Below, one piece after another: positions 43,838 through 55,600 of a stretch of DNA of 64,000 bases; position 1 is the first letter of the stretch; every line of letters begins with the position of its first letter. A model generated the notes under the pieces. It had not been told where the DNA came from and ran no database searches. It saw only the letters and a program-made list of their open reading frames with translations. This stretch comes from Vreelandella halophila. GTDB taxonomy: Bacteria; Pseudomonadota; Gammaproteobacteria; Pseudomonadales; Oleiphilaceae. The stretch covers positions 62,001 through 126,000 of the forward strand of contig NZ_JACHUZ010000012.1 of the NCBI RefSeq assembly GCF_019903425.1, in the 5' to 3' direction. The position numbers were made by a program, and so were the translations under genes.

Positions 43838-43859
43838 AACACTACCCCAGCCCCGGAAC

Positions 43860-45098
43860 CTAGCTCTCGAGCAGCTCGAACGTCATCCCCGAGGCGTGTT
43901 GAAGCCGTTCAAGCAGCTGGCCGTCAAGCGCCGTGGCCGGCGTCCAGAAGCCACCTCCGACCTGTTCCCGATCAATATCCCGGGCCAGGCAGACACCGGC
44001 CTGCCCCAGCATCTTCGAGGTCGCGCCATAGCCTGGATCACGATCCCCCGTCACCTTGCCGCGAAGCGTCTCGCCGTCCTCGGTTTCCCCGAAAAACCTC
44101 AGGTCAAAGAAGCCTTTCTCGCGGGCTTCACGGGAGGGGCCCTGACCAGGCTTCGGCACCACGAAGCGTTCCAGAAGCCAGCGGGTTGGTGCAATGGAGG
44201 CCCCCAGCATGAAGCCCCCCATGAAACCGGTCATCCCCCAGCCGGTGGCGCGCCCCTTCAGGCCCTTGCCCACCAGAACGGCCTCGTCATAGTGGAAGTC
44301 ACTCCCATAGGCCTTGCCGGAAAGCGCATTGGAACGGTGCACCACCCGGGTATTGATCGCCGCCATCACGAAAGGCGCGGTCCAGGCCTGGAAGTCGGTA
44401 TCGTATTCCGCCTTCTTGACCGTGTGCTGGCGCGCGGTGAAGCCGTGGTTCGGCGGGCAGATGGAATAGGGATTGGCCAGCTCCCGGCGCAGCTCGGGAT
44501 TGGAGGTGGCCTCCTTCACGACATTCATCAGGCTCGCCACTGTTCCGCCCGAGAGTTCGCCCTTGGCCGCCTTCACGCGCATGCTCACCCGGGTCAGCGG
44601 CTTGCCGAAGCGCTCCTGTGCCTGCTCCTGCATGAACCAGACCCCCATGTCCGAGGGAATGGAATCGAAACCACAGCAGTTCACGATACGCGCCCCGGAG
44701 CTGCGGGCCGTGTCCTCATACTTCTGGATCATCTGGCGCAGCCACTGCACCTCGCCGGTCAGGTCACAGTAGTCGGTGCCGCTCTCGGCACAGATCCGAA
44801 CCAGGGGCTCACCGTAGAGCGCATAGGGCCCAACGGTGGAGATGACAACCCGCGTGCCGTCACACATGGACTGGAGGGCTGCCTCATCCGAGGCATCCGC
44901 CACGATCACGGGCAGATCCACCGCCATGGAGCCCAGTTCCGAGCGCAGCGCTTCCAGCTTCTGTTCCGATCGTCCCGCGATCGCCCAGGTCAGATCCTCG
45001 CCCACACCGAAAGCGTGCAGCAGGTAATCGGCCAGGATGCGGCCTACGAAACTGGTGGCGCCAAAAACAACAACATCGTATCCATTCTGGTTCATCAT
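43860..45098 (-). CDS. Saccharopine-dehydrogenase-like NAD(P)-binding oxidoreductase
   Basis: The 412-residue protein begins with a Rossmann motif (VVVFGATSFVGRILADYLL, residues 9-27) and the saccharopine-dehydrogenase-like continuation TVGPYALYGEPLVRICAESGTDYCDLTGE (about 88-116). These features match the trans-acting enoyl-reductase family, known in mycobacterial lipid synthesis and widespread in marine Gammaproteobacteria with unassigned substrates. AAGGAA lies 4-5 nt before the first ATG. It is divergent from the lipoprotein hydrolase gene; the 127-bp gap between them shows no clear site. Confidence 0.88.
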   Translation of the reverse strand: MMNQNGYDVVVFGATSFVGRILADYLLHAFGVGEDLTWAIAGRSEQKLEALRSELGSMAVDLPVIVADASDEAALQSMCDGTRVVISTVGPYALYGEPLVRICAESGTDYCDLTGEVQWLRQMIQKYEDTARSSGARIVNCCGFDSIPSDMGVWFMQEQAQERFGKPLTRVSMRVKAAKGELSGGTVASLMNVVKEATSNPELRRELANPYSICPPNHGFTARQHTVKKAEYDTDFQAWTAPFVMAAINTRVVHRSNALSGKAYGSDFHYDEAVLVGKGLKGRATGWGMTGFMGGFMLGASIAPTRWLLERFVVPKPGQGPSREAREKGFFDLRFFGETEDGETLRGKVTGDRDPGYGATSKMLGQAGVCLARDIDREQVGGGFWTPATALDGQLLERLQHASGMTFELLES

Positions 45099-45225
45099 GA
45101 TTTCCTTCTGCGGTTCCGTGAAAGCCGTTGAATGGCAACTGCCGTGATGATACGCACGCAGAGCGCTGGATGACAGCTGGGGGAGCCGCTATTCTGGGCC
45201 CTTTCTCGGGGAACTGGAGATTCAG

Positions 45226-46194
45226 ATGGAAAAATGCGCCCTGCGTATCATCACCCTACTGCTGCCCGTGCTGCTCCTGGGAGGGTGTTCCAGCGTACAG
45301 CAGTCCATTCACAACGCAGCCATCAGCTACGAAACGAGCGCTGCCGGTCTCGAATCACGGGAGATGAGGTTCGATTACGGCGAGCTCCGGTTCCTGCGCA
45401 CGCCAGAACTGCAGGCCGACCGACAGACGCTGGTGCTGGTTCACGGTTTCGGTGCCAACAAGGAAAACTGGCTGACGCTCGCCCAGCATCTTGAGGGGGA
45501 ATACAACATCGTCGCCCCGGACCTGCCCGGCCATGGCGACAGCGTGCAGAACCCGGAGCTTGACTACGGCATTCCCCGCCAAGCGGAGCGGTTGATGCAG
45601 CTTATGGATCGTCTGGGCATCGAGCACGCCCACCTCGCCGGCAACTCCATGGGCGGCGCCATCGTCGCCGTTGCCGCGGCGGAATACCCGGGTCGGGTTA
45701 CCAGTCTGTCTCTCCTCAATAGCGCGGGCATCCATGAGCACCCCGCGGAACTGGACCGACAACTGGCAAAAGGAGAGAACCCTCTGGTTCTGGAGGCTCC
45801 TTCGGACTACGACGACCTGATGGCCTTCGCCATGAACGAACCGCCTTTCATCCCCTGGCCGGTCAGCTCCGTCATGGCCCGTGAAGCCTACCGGAACCGT
45901 GACATCAACCAGAAGATCTTCGAGGACCTCGAAGCGGACCGGGAGGAGGACTTCCGGACCACCCTGAGGCGCATCCAAGCGCCCACACTGGTTCTCTGGG
46001 GCGCCGATGACCGCATCATTGACGCGGCCAATGCGCCACTCGTTGCGGAGGCCATTCCGAACAGCCGCCTGGAGATCCTCGAGGACATTGCGCACATGCC
46101 CATGATCGAGGCACCGGCGAAAACAGCCGCATTGATGCGGGCGCTGATCAGTGAGGCGACTGGAAGCACCGAGGAACAGGCCAGAGCGCACTAG
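45226..46194 (+). CDS. Alpha/beta-hydrolase lipoprotein
   Basis: The 322-residue protein has a lipoprotein signal (lipobox LLGGC, Cys21) and an alpha/beta-hydrolase fold: LVLVHGFGANKENW (oxyanion HG), nucleophile Ser in AGNSMGG (about residue 141), acid Asp in WGADDRIID and His in EDIAHMPMIE. It should be an esterase or lipase anchored at the inner or outer membrane. A GGAG site precedes the ATG. Its TAG stop shares bases with the stop of the convergent Omp85-family gene (CTAG). Confidence 0.92.
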   Translation: MEKCALRIITLLLPVLLLGGCSSVQQSIHNAAISYETSAAGLESREMRFDYGELRFLRTPELQADRQTLVLVHGFGANKENWLTLAQHLEGEYNIVAPDLPGHGDSVQNPELDYGIPRQAERLMQLMDRLGIEHAHLAGNSMGGAIVAVAAAEYPGRVTSLSLLNSAGIHEHPAELDRQLAKGENPLVLEAPSDYDDLMAFAMNEPPFIPWPVSSVMAREAYRNRDINQKIFEDLEADREEDFRTTLRRIQAPTLVLWGADDRIIDAANAPLVAEAIPNSRLEILEDIAHMPMIEAPAKTAALMRALISEATGSTEEQARAH

Positions 46195-47918
46195 AACCGG
46201 GTACGCCCCCGCAACAGGACCTGCACCTGGTCAATGCTGTCGTCCCCGTCGAGCGGGAACGCGAAATCCAGGTGCAGCATCCGCTGCACCTCGATCCGGC
46301 TTGACGCCAGCCGGAACCCGAAGCCCACATCCTTAAGGACACCGTCGGCCGGGCCATTGTTGCGACCGTCGTCGAACCAGGCCCGCCCCACGTCCGTGAA
46401 CAGCACACCGCCCATACGGAACAGCTTGAACGGATGCCAGTCCGGGAAATAGCGCCGTTCCAGCGTCCAGAGCGCCCGCCGGTTGCCCTGCTGGTATTCG
46501 CTGGGGTAACCCCGGAGTCCATTATTGCCGCCGATGAGCAGCTGCTGGTCCGCAGTGAGGTTATGGGCGGCCGTATAGGACAGGTTGGTGTACCAGCTGT
46601 TCCAGCGCACGGACCCCCCGTGGAAATACGCCAGGTTGAGGGTCCCCTGCAGGTTCTCGAATCGGTTCTCGTCCATGCGATAGGTGCCGCTCTGGCTGAA
46701 CCCGTAGCGGGCGTAGTTCGTTTCCGTGGCCAGCAACGCATCCCGGAAATCCATGTTCAGAACCACCCGATCCTCGGTGGCACCGAATCCGGTTGCGGAA
46801 TAGCCCAGTTCCGTGCGCCACACGAAGCCATCGCGCACGTCCTCGACCCGCTGCAGTCGGGTCAGGTTCACCATTTCCCGGAAGCGGTTCTCCCGGAGAT
46901 CGAAACCGATCCAGGGATAGCTCAGGGTGCGGTCGCGCGGCAGCACATCCAGGGCCGGCTCGTCAGGCAGCCGTTCAAAACCGAAGGATTCATAACGGTA
47001 ACCCCCGAGCAGTCGCAGTTGGCGGTTATTGTATTCATCCAGTCGCCAGCCCCAGTCCACACTGGCGTATTCGCGGCTGCGACGGTAATCCGCGATGGCC
47101 TCCGCCCCGACAAACCGGGATTGCTCGCGCACATCGTCGACACCGCTCAGCCCCGCGCGCCAGCCGGCCCGCTCGCTGTAGAAGGGCCGTTCCAGGTAGA
47201 CACTGCGACCGCGCCCATCGCTGCGCTCGTCGTAGGAGAAGCCGGTGCGCCAGTGGGAACCGAGGACATTGGGATCATCAAAATCGATGCTGGTCTCGGT
47301 ACGGTCCGGGTCCCGCGTGTAGGAAATGCCAAGGCTCTTGCCGGAGCCCAGGAAGTTGGGATCGGAGATGCCGGCATTGGACGTGTTCTCTCCCCCGGAG
47401 CGGGAAGCACCGAAGCTGGGGAGCAGCGTCCAGGTATCCCTGGCCAGCACGCTCACCTCCACCTCATCCCCACAGACCCGCGTAACGCCGACCCAGGCGG
47501 CGGTGAGGTATTCCCTCTGGCGGAGAATACGCTCTGACTCCGCGATCATTCCCGGCTCATAAACGTCCCCCTGATCAAAGACCAGCTGGGCGCGCAGGGC
47601 CGATTTCCAGGTGGGTGTATTGAGGGCGTTCAAAGTGCGGTAAAGAAAGTTGTCCTGTTCGGGATCGCTGGTATCAAAGATGGGACGACGGACAATCCGG
47701 ACATGGCCGATCCGTGCGCCCTCTGGAATAACCAGGTCACTCTGGCGGGCCAGCTGGTCCCGCGGCTGGTCGAGGTCAATGACCTCCGGCTGGACGTCGC
47801 TGACAACACAGTTCCCGTTGCCTTCCTGCGCCCAGGCTTCCGAACTGAGCAGGAGAGCGCCCAGCCCGACAAGGGCGCGTTTCAGTGACTTGATGCCGCC
47901 CTCAACCCGGCTCACCAT
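46191..47918 (-). CDS. Omp85-superfamily outer-membrane protein (BamA/TamA-like)
   Basis: The 575-residue protein starts at the ATG at 47918 (AGGGG upstream), which overlaps the preceding crotonase by 17 nt and gives a signal peptide ending near EAWAQ. The N-terminal part (about 50-180) looks like one or two POTRA-type domains; the C-terminal barrel carries the superfamily lid motif in GGNNGLRGYPSEYQQGNRR (RGY) and ends in RGRTRF. With few POTRA domains it is more like a small lipid- or protein-transporting Omp85 member than BamA itself. Substrate unknown. Confidence 0.88.
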   Translation of the reverse strand: MVSRVEGGIKSLKRALVGLGALLLSSEAWAQEGNGNCVVSDVQPEVIDLDQPRDQLARQSDLVIPEGARIGHVRIVRRPIFDTSDPEQDNFLYRTLNALNTPTWKSALRAQLVFDQGDVYEPGMIAESERILRQREYLTAAWVGVTRVCGDEVEVSVLARDTWTLLPSFGASRSGGENTSNAGISDPNFLGSGKSLGISYTRDPDRTETSIDFDDPNVLGSHWRTGFSYDERSDGRGRSVYLERPFYSERAGWRAGLSGVDDVREQSRFVGAEAIADYRRSREYASVDWGWRLDEYNNRQLRLLGGYRYESFGFERLPDEPALDVLPRDRTLSYPWIGFDLRENRFREMVNLTRLQRVEDVRDGFVWRTELGYSATGFGATEDRVVLNMDFRDALLATETNYARYGFSQSGTYRMDENRFENLQGTLNLAYFHGGSVRWNSWYTNLSYTAAHNLTADQQLLIGGNNGLRGYPSEYQQGNRRALWTLERRYFPDWHPFKLFRMGGVLFTDVGRAWFDDGRNNGPADGVLKDVGFGFRLASSRIEVQRMLHLDFAFPLDGDDSIDQVQVLLRGRTRF

Positions 47919-48675
47919 GGCGCCCCTGACCGTCGCGGAACCGGAGCGCTCCCCTGACGGTCTCGCCCGACGACAGGGTGTTCTCCCCGTGTTCGAATTC
48001 ATTGAGGATGGCCTCGGATTCCGCCATCCCCCACTGTTCCAGAACGCTGAGCCGATTCCCGCGGAGACAGGTGCCCGGATGGCCCGCCAGCTGCTCCGCC
48101 AGTTCCCGGGCCCGGGCAAGCGCCTCGCCCGCCGGTACCACGCGGTTGGCGAGACCCATCCTCAAGGCTTCATCCGCCGCCACGGCCCTGCCGGTCAGGA
48201 TCATGTCCATGGCGTGACTCTGGCCAATCAGGCGTGGCAATCGCACGGTGCCGCCATCAATCAGCGGCACCCCGAAGCGCCGACAGAAGACACCGAATAC
48301 CGCCGTCTCATCCGCCACACGCAGATCACACCAGGCAGCCAGCTCCAGGCCGCCTGCCACACAGTAACCACTGACGGCAGCGATGACCGGCTTGCTCAGG
48401 CGCATACGGGTCGGACCCATGGGCCCGTCACCTTCCGGTGACAGGCGATTACGGCCTTCCCCGCTGGCCACCGCCTTGAGGTCCGCCCCGGCGCAGAAGT
48501 GCTCCCCGGCACCGCTCAGAACCGCCACACAGGCTTTTTCATCTTCCTCAAAGGCGCGGAAAGCCTCAGCCAAGGCCTCCGCAGTGGGGCCATCCACGGC
48601 ATTACGGACATCAGGGCGTTCGATACGGATCAGGTAAAGCGCCCCGTCCTGCTCAACAGTCACGGTTCGGGTCAT
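47902..48675 (-). CDS. Crotonase/enoyl-CoA hydratase family protein
   Basis: The 257-residue protein starts at the ATG at 48675, with GGAG 8 nt upstream; a GTG 9 nt earlier is possible. The oxyanion-hole segments are FCAGADLKAVASG (about 60-72) and GYCVAGGLELAAWCDLRVA (about 102-120); RRFGVPLIDGGTVRLPRLIG follows where the catalytic Glu usually lies, replaced by Val/Pro-Leu. It handles an acyl-CoA in the cytosol, reaction uncertain. It is followed, with a 17-nt overlap, by the Omp85-family gene, an odd pairing that may be only translational. Confidence 0.9.
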   Translation of the reverse strand: MTRTVTVEQDGALYLIRIERPDVRNAVDGPTAEALAEAFRAFEEDEKACVAVLSGAGEHFCAGADLKAVASGEGRNRLSPEGDGPMGPTRMRLSKPVIAAVSGYCVAGGLELAAWCDLRVADETAVFGVFCRRFGVPLIDGGTVRLPRLIGQSHAMDMILTGRAVAADEALRMGLANRVVPAGEALARARELAEQLAGHPGTCLRGNRLSVLEQWGMAESEAILNEFEHGENTLSSGETVRGALRFRDGQGRHGEPG

Positions 48676-48746
48676 GGCCGGCACTCCGGATCCGGGTTCA
48701 GTCCACTGGGTGTACGGGCCAACTATAGCGCCCGTTGCGGAATGCG

Positions 48747-50141
48747 TCAGTGGGGGAAGAAACCGTCGAGGGCGTCCAGGACTTCGGAGAGCCGATTCAC
48801 ACCGGTCACCTGCATGCCCTCGGGTGGACGCTTCGGCACATTGGCCGTGGGCACCAGGGCCTTGCCGAAGCCGTGCTTGGCCGCCTCCTGGATGCGCTCC
48901 TGACCGCTGGGTACGGGGCGGATCTCGCCGGAAAGGCCGACTTCACCGAAGATAACCAGGTCCCTGGGCAGGGCCCGGTCGCGGAAGGAGGAAATGATGG
49001 CCGACAGCAGCGCCAGGTCCGCGGTGGTCTCCGCTACTTTCACACCGCCGACAACGTTCACGAACACGTCCTGGTCACCGCAGTGCAGGCCACCATGGCG
49101 GTGCAGCACCGCCAGCAGCATGGCTAGCCGGTTCTGGTCGAGTCCCACCGCCACGCGGCGGGGATAGCCACCCTGACTGTCGTCCACCAGGGCCTGGATC
49201 TCGACCAGAAGCGGGCGTGTACCCTCCCAGACCACCATCACCACACTGCCCGGTGCCGCCTCGCTCCCGCGGTTCAGGAATATGGCGCTGGGGTTGCGCA
49301 CCTCGCGCAGGCCCTGCTCGAGCATGGCGAAGACGCCCAGTTCGTTCACGGCGCCGAAGCGGTTCTTGATGCCCCGCAGGGTGCGGTAGCGGCTGTCGCT
49401 GTCGCCTTCCAGCATCAGTGAGGCATCGATCATGTGCTCCAGGACCTTGGGGCCCGCCAGTCCGCCGTCCTTGGTCACGTGGCCCACCAGGAAGAGCACC
49501 ACCCCGCTCTGCTTGGCGAAGCGGGTCAGCGTGGCGGCGCTCTCGCGCACCTGGGAGACGGAACCGGGTGCGGACTCCACGTCCGCAACGTGCATCACCT
49601 GGATGCTGTCGACCACCATGATGGTCGGCTTTTCATCACCGGCCACCTCCAGCATGCGCTCCACCCCCGTCTCCGAGAGCATGCGCACGCCGCTGGCGCT
49701 CAGTTCCAGACGCTTGGCGCGCAGCGCCACCTGCTGCAGGGATTCCTCGCCGGTAACGTACAGAACGGACTGGGAGCGGGCCAGCTCGCAAAGCACCTGG
49801 AGCAAGAGCGTGCTCTTGCCGGCCCCGGGATGCCCACCGAGCAGGACGGCGGAACCGGAGACAAGCCCGCCACCGAGCACGCGGTCGAACTCGGTGATCC
49901 CGGTAGGGATGCGGGGTTCCTCGGTGAGATCGATGTCGTCCAGGGACTGGATCGCCGCACGCTGCCCGGCATAGCCGGCAAACCGGGACTCACGGGCCTC
50001 GCCGGCGGTGTCGCCTCCGAGACGGACCTCCGAAAGGGTATTCCAAGCCCCGCAGGCGCCGCACTGACCCTGCCACTTGCTGTATTCGGCGCCGCAGTCG
50101 CCACAGACATAGGCGGTGCGGGCCTTGCTGCGCTTACTCAT
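48747..50141 (-). CDS. radA: DNA repair protein RadA
   Basis: The 464-residue protein has a C4 zinc finger (CGDC..CGAC, residues 13-31), a RecA-like ATPase with Walker A GGHPGAGKSTLL, the RadA-specific KNRFG motif (IKNRFGAVNELGVF, about residues 250-263) and a C-terminal Lon-type domain (DLVIFGEVGLSGEIRPV). RadA drives branch migration of recombination intermediates. It starts 20 bp after hemE and could be cotranscribed with it. Confidence 0.97.
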   Translation of the reverse strand: MSKRSKARTAYVCGDCGAEYSKWQGQCGACGAWNTLSEVRLGGDTAGEARESRFAGYAGQRAAIQSLDDIDLTEEPRIPTGITEFDRVLGGGLVSGSAVLLGGHPGAGKSTLLLQVLCELARSQSVLYVTGEESLQQVALRAKRLELSASGVRMLSETGVERMLEVAGDEKPTIMVVDSIQVMHVADVESAPGSVSQVRESAATLTRFAKQSGVVLFLVGHVTKDGGLAGPKVLEHMIDASLMLEGDSDSRYRTLRGIKNRFGAVNELGVFAMLEQGLREVRNPSAIFLNRGSEAAPGSVVMVVWEGTRPLLVEIQALVDDSQGGYPRRVAVGLDQNRLAMLLAVLHRHGGLHCGDQDVFVNVVGGVKVAETTADLALLSAIISSFRDRALPRDLVIFGEVGLSGEIRPVPSGQERIQEAAKHGFGKALVPTANVPKRPPEGMQVTGVNRLSEVLDALDGFFPH

Positions 50142-50161
50142 CCCTGCCGCCCCCGTGACAC

Positions 50162-51216
50162 TCAGCGTGCGCTGAACTCATGCACCGCGTCGACCATGAC
50201 CTTCGCCTTGTCCGGGTCCACGTCCAGGTGCACACCGTGCCCCAGGTTGAAAACGTGGCCGGAGCCGGTGCCGTATTCGCCCAGGATCCGCTCCACTTCG
50301 CTGCGGATGACATTGTCGGACGCGTAGAGCGTGGACGGATCCAGATTCCCCTGAAGGGCTACCCGGTTGCCCACACGCTCGCGGGCCTCGCCGATGTGGG
50401 TGGTCCAGTCCAGCCCCAGGCAGTCCGCGCCGCAGCCGGCCATGGTTTCCAGCCACTGGCCGCCATTCTTGGTGAAGACAATGACGGGGACCTGGCGGCC
50501 GTCATGCTCCCGGATCAGGCCATCGATGATGCGCTGCATGTACCCCAGGGAGAAGGCCTGGTAGGCCTGGGGGCTGAGTGCCCCGCCCCAGGTGTCAAAG
50601 ATCTGCACAACCTGGGCGCCGGCCCGGATCTGGGCGTTGAGGTAATCAGTCACCGCATCCGCCAGCTTACCCAGCAGCCCGTGCAGGACCTCCGGGGTTT
50701 CCATCATCAGCCGCTTGATACCCCGGAAATCCTTGCTGGAGCCGCCTTCCACCATATAGGTGGCAAGGGTCCAGGGACTGCCGGCAAAGCCAATCAGGGG
50801 CACACGGCCGTTAAGCTCGCGGCGGATGGTGGACACCGCCTTCATCACGTAGCCCAGGTCCCGCTCCGCATCCAGTTCCGGTAAGGCCGCCACGTCCTCG
50901 GCGGTGGTCACGGTCTTCTGGAAACGCGGGCCCTCACCGGTGACGAAGTGAAGCCCCAGGTCCATGGCATCCGGGATGGTCAGGATATCGGAGAAGAGGA
51001 TAGCCGCGTCCAGGTCAAAGCGTTCCAGCGGCTGGAGGGTGACCTCACAGGCCAGGCTGTCGTCCTGGCACAGGGCCATGAAACTGCCCGCCTGTTCCCG
51101 CACACGGCGGTATTCGGGCAGATAACGCCCGGCCTGGCGCATCATCCAGACCGGGGTGGCATCCACAGGCTCGCCGGCGATGGCGCGTAACAGCCTGTCG
51201 TTGTGGAGTTGGCTCA

Positions 51217-51217
<1 letters not shown>
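50162..51217 (-). CDS. hemE: Uroporphyrinogen decarboxylase
   Basis: The 351-residue enzyme has the family N-terminal motif [17 protein letters not shown] (residues 23-39), the active-site [17 protein letters not shown] and [17 protein letters not shown]. It decarboxylates uroporphyrinogen III to coproporphyrinogen III in haem synthesis. Its ATG overlaps the gltD stop (TAATG), the same arrangement as in Pseudomonas. Confidence 0.97.
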
Positions 51218-52644
<1,427 letters not shown>

Positions 52645-52683
52645 TCAACTCAGAATTCCTGAAAACCGGATACGTGCCCGCCG

Positions 52684-55600
52684 TTACTCGGGACGGGCAC
52701 GGGTGCTTTCGAGCAGCCCCTTGAGACTGGCGGCCTTGGGCTTGACCAGCCAGAAGGCGCCAATGTACTCGTCCAGGTTTTCAAGGATATGCTGGCCCCA
52801 GGCACTTCCCGTGGCCTCAACGTGTTCGCGGATCACCCCACGCAGATGGTTCCGGTACGGCTCCATGTGCTCGCTGGAGATGCGGTGGATCTCCACCAGT
52901 TCATGGTTGTACTTGTCCACGAAGGTCCGGCTCTCATCGAGCACATAGGCGAAACCACCGGTCATGCCGGCGCCGAAGTTCTGGCCGGTTTCGCCCAGGA
53001 TGGTGATCAGGCCACCGGTCATGTACTCGCAGCAGTGATCCCCGGCGCCCTCGACCACCGCGTGGGTGCCGGAATTGCGCACGCCGAAACGCTCCCCGGC
53101 CATGCCGGCCGCGAACAGCCAGCCACCGGTTGCACCATAGAGGCAGGTGTTGCCGATGATGGCCGTCTTCTGGGTCTCGAAACGGCTGGTCGCCGGCTGC
53201 CGGATACGGATACTGCCTCCGGTCATCCCCTTGCCCACGTAGTCGTTGGCGTCACCTTCCAGGTTCAGGTGCAGGCCGCCTGGGTTCCACACCCCGAAGC
53301 TCTGGCCCGCTGACCCGGTGAGATTGACGGTGATGGGGGCGTCCGCCATGCCCTGGCTGCCGTGTACGGCCGCGATCTCACCCGCCACGCGCGCGGCGAT
53401 GGAACGGTCACAGTTGGTGATGCGGTATTCGAAGGTACCGCCCCGCTTCTCCTGAATGGCCGGCAGCATGTCAGCCACCATGCGTTCGGCCATCTCGCCC
53501 GGGTCGAAGGGCGTGTTCTTCTCGACCATGCAGTGCTGGGGCTTGTCCGCCGGAATATGGCCGTTGTCCAGGATCCGCGACAGATCCAGGTTGCGCTGGC
53601 GCGGGGTCTCGCCCGGCAGAAGCTCCAGCAGGTCGGTGCGGCCCACCAGCTCCTCAAGGCTGCGCACGCCGAGCATGGCCATCCATTCACGGGTTTCCTG
53701 GGCGATGAACCGGAACAGGTTCATGACCATGTCCACCGTGCCCTGGAAGTGCTCGGAGCGCAGGCGCTCGTCCTGGGTGGCAACGCCCGTGGCGCAGTTG
53801 TTGAGATGGCAGATCCGCAGGTACTTGCAGCCCACCGCGACCATGGGGAGCGTGCCAAAGCCGAAGCTTTCCGCACCCAGAATGGCCCCCTTGACCACGT
53901 CCAGGCCGGTCTTGAGGCCGCCGTCGGTCTGCAGGCGCACCTTGTCGCGCAGATCATTCGCCCGCAGGGCCTGCTGGGCCTCACTCAGCCCCAGCTCCCA
54001 GGGAGACCCGGCATAGTGGATGGACGTCAGCGGACTCGCCGCCGTGCCGCCGTCATAGCCGGCGATGGTGATCAGGTCCGCGTAGGCCTTGGCAACACCC
54101 GCGGCCACCGTGCCCACACCGGGCTCGGACACCAGCTTCACGGATACCAGCGCCTTCGGGTTGACCTGCTTGAGGTCAAAGATCAGCTGCGCCAGGTCCT
54201 CGATGGAGTAGATGTCGTGGTGCGGGGGCGGCGAGATCAGGGTGACGCCGGGAACGGAGAACCGGAGCCGGGCGATCAGCTCGTTCACCTTGCCGCCGGG
54301 CAGCTGGCCCCCTTCGCCGGGCTTGGCGCCCTGGGCAACCTTGATCTGCATCACGTCCGCCTCACGCAGGTATTCGGCGGTCACGCCGAAGCGGCCGGAG
54401 GCCACCTGCTTGATCTTGGAGCGCTTCTCGGTACCGTAACGGGCCGGATCCTCGCCCCCTTCACCGGAGTTGGAGCGCCCGCCAAGACGGTTCATGGCCA
54501 CGGCCAGGGCCTCGTGCGCCTCGGGCGACAGCGCCCCCAGCGACATGGCAGCCGTGTCGAAGCGGGTATAGAGATTGTCCGCCGGCTCCACTTCATCGAG
54601 CGACACCGGCTGGATGTCCTTGCGGAACACCATCAGGTCGCGCAGCGTCGCAACCGGCCGATGGTTCACCAGCCCGGCGTACTCCTGATAACGCCCGTAA
54701 TCGCCGGTGGTGACCGCTTCCTGGATGGTGCGGATCACGTCCGGATTGTAGGCATGGTATTCCTGCCCGTGCATGTACTTGAGGAAGCCGCCCGGTGGGA
54801 TCGGCTTGCGCGGCTTCCACGCCAGATCGGACAGCACTTCCTGATCCTGCTGGAAGTCATAAAAGGTGGCGCCCTGGATGCGGCTGGTCACCCCGGTGAA
54901 GCACAGGTTCACCACTTCGTCGGACAGCCCCACGGCTTCGAACAGCTGCGCACCCCGGTAGGAAACAATGGTGGAGATCCCCATCTTGGAGAGGATTTTC
55001 ATCAGCCCCTTGTTGATGCCGCGGCGGTAGTTGTTCTTGGCATCAATGGGATCCATCATCAGCTCGCCGCTGGTGACCAGATCGTTGAGAACCTGGTACG
55101 CCAGGTACGGGTAGACGGCGGTGGCACCGAAGCCGAACAGTACGGCGAAATGGTGGGAGTCCCTTGCCCAGCCGGTTTCAACGATCAGGTTGGCGTCACT
55201 GCGCAGGCCCGAGGCCACCAGATGGTGGTGTACGGCACCCGTGGCCATCATGGCGTTGATCGGCAGCTCGCCCTTCTGGAGCCCCTTGTCACTGAGGATC
55301 AACAGGACCCTGCCATTGCGCACCGCCTCCGCGGCTTCCTCGCGCACGGCCTCCAGGGCCTTCTTCAGCCCCAGTTCCGGGCGATAGCTCAGCCGGATAC
55401 GCTGCACCTCGAAACCGGGCCGGTCATTCTCCTCCAGCCGTGCGAACTTCGCCGGCGACAGCACCGGCGTGGACAGGATGATCCGGTTGGCGTGCTCCGG
55501 CGTCTCCTCGAACACATTGCGCTCAGCCCCGATGCAGGTCTCCAGGGACATGACGATGGATTCGCGCAGCGGGTCGATCGCCGGGTTGGTCACCTGGGCG

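Noticed and set aside
47902-48119. N-terminal extension of the Omp85-family protein to 48119
   Set aside because: The extra 67 residues lie antiphase inside the crotonase gene and precede a normal signal peptide starting at 47918.
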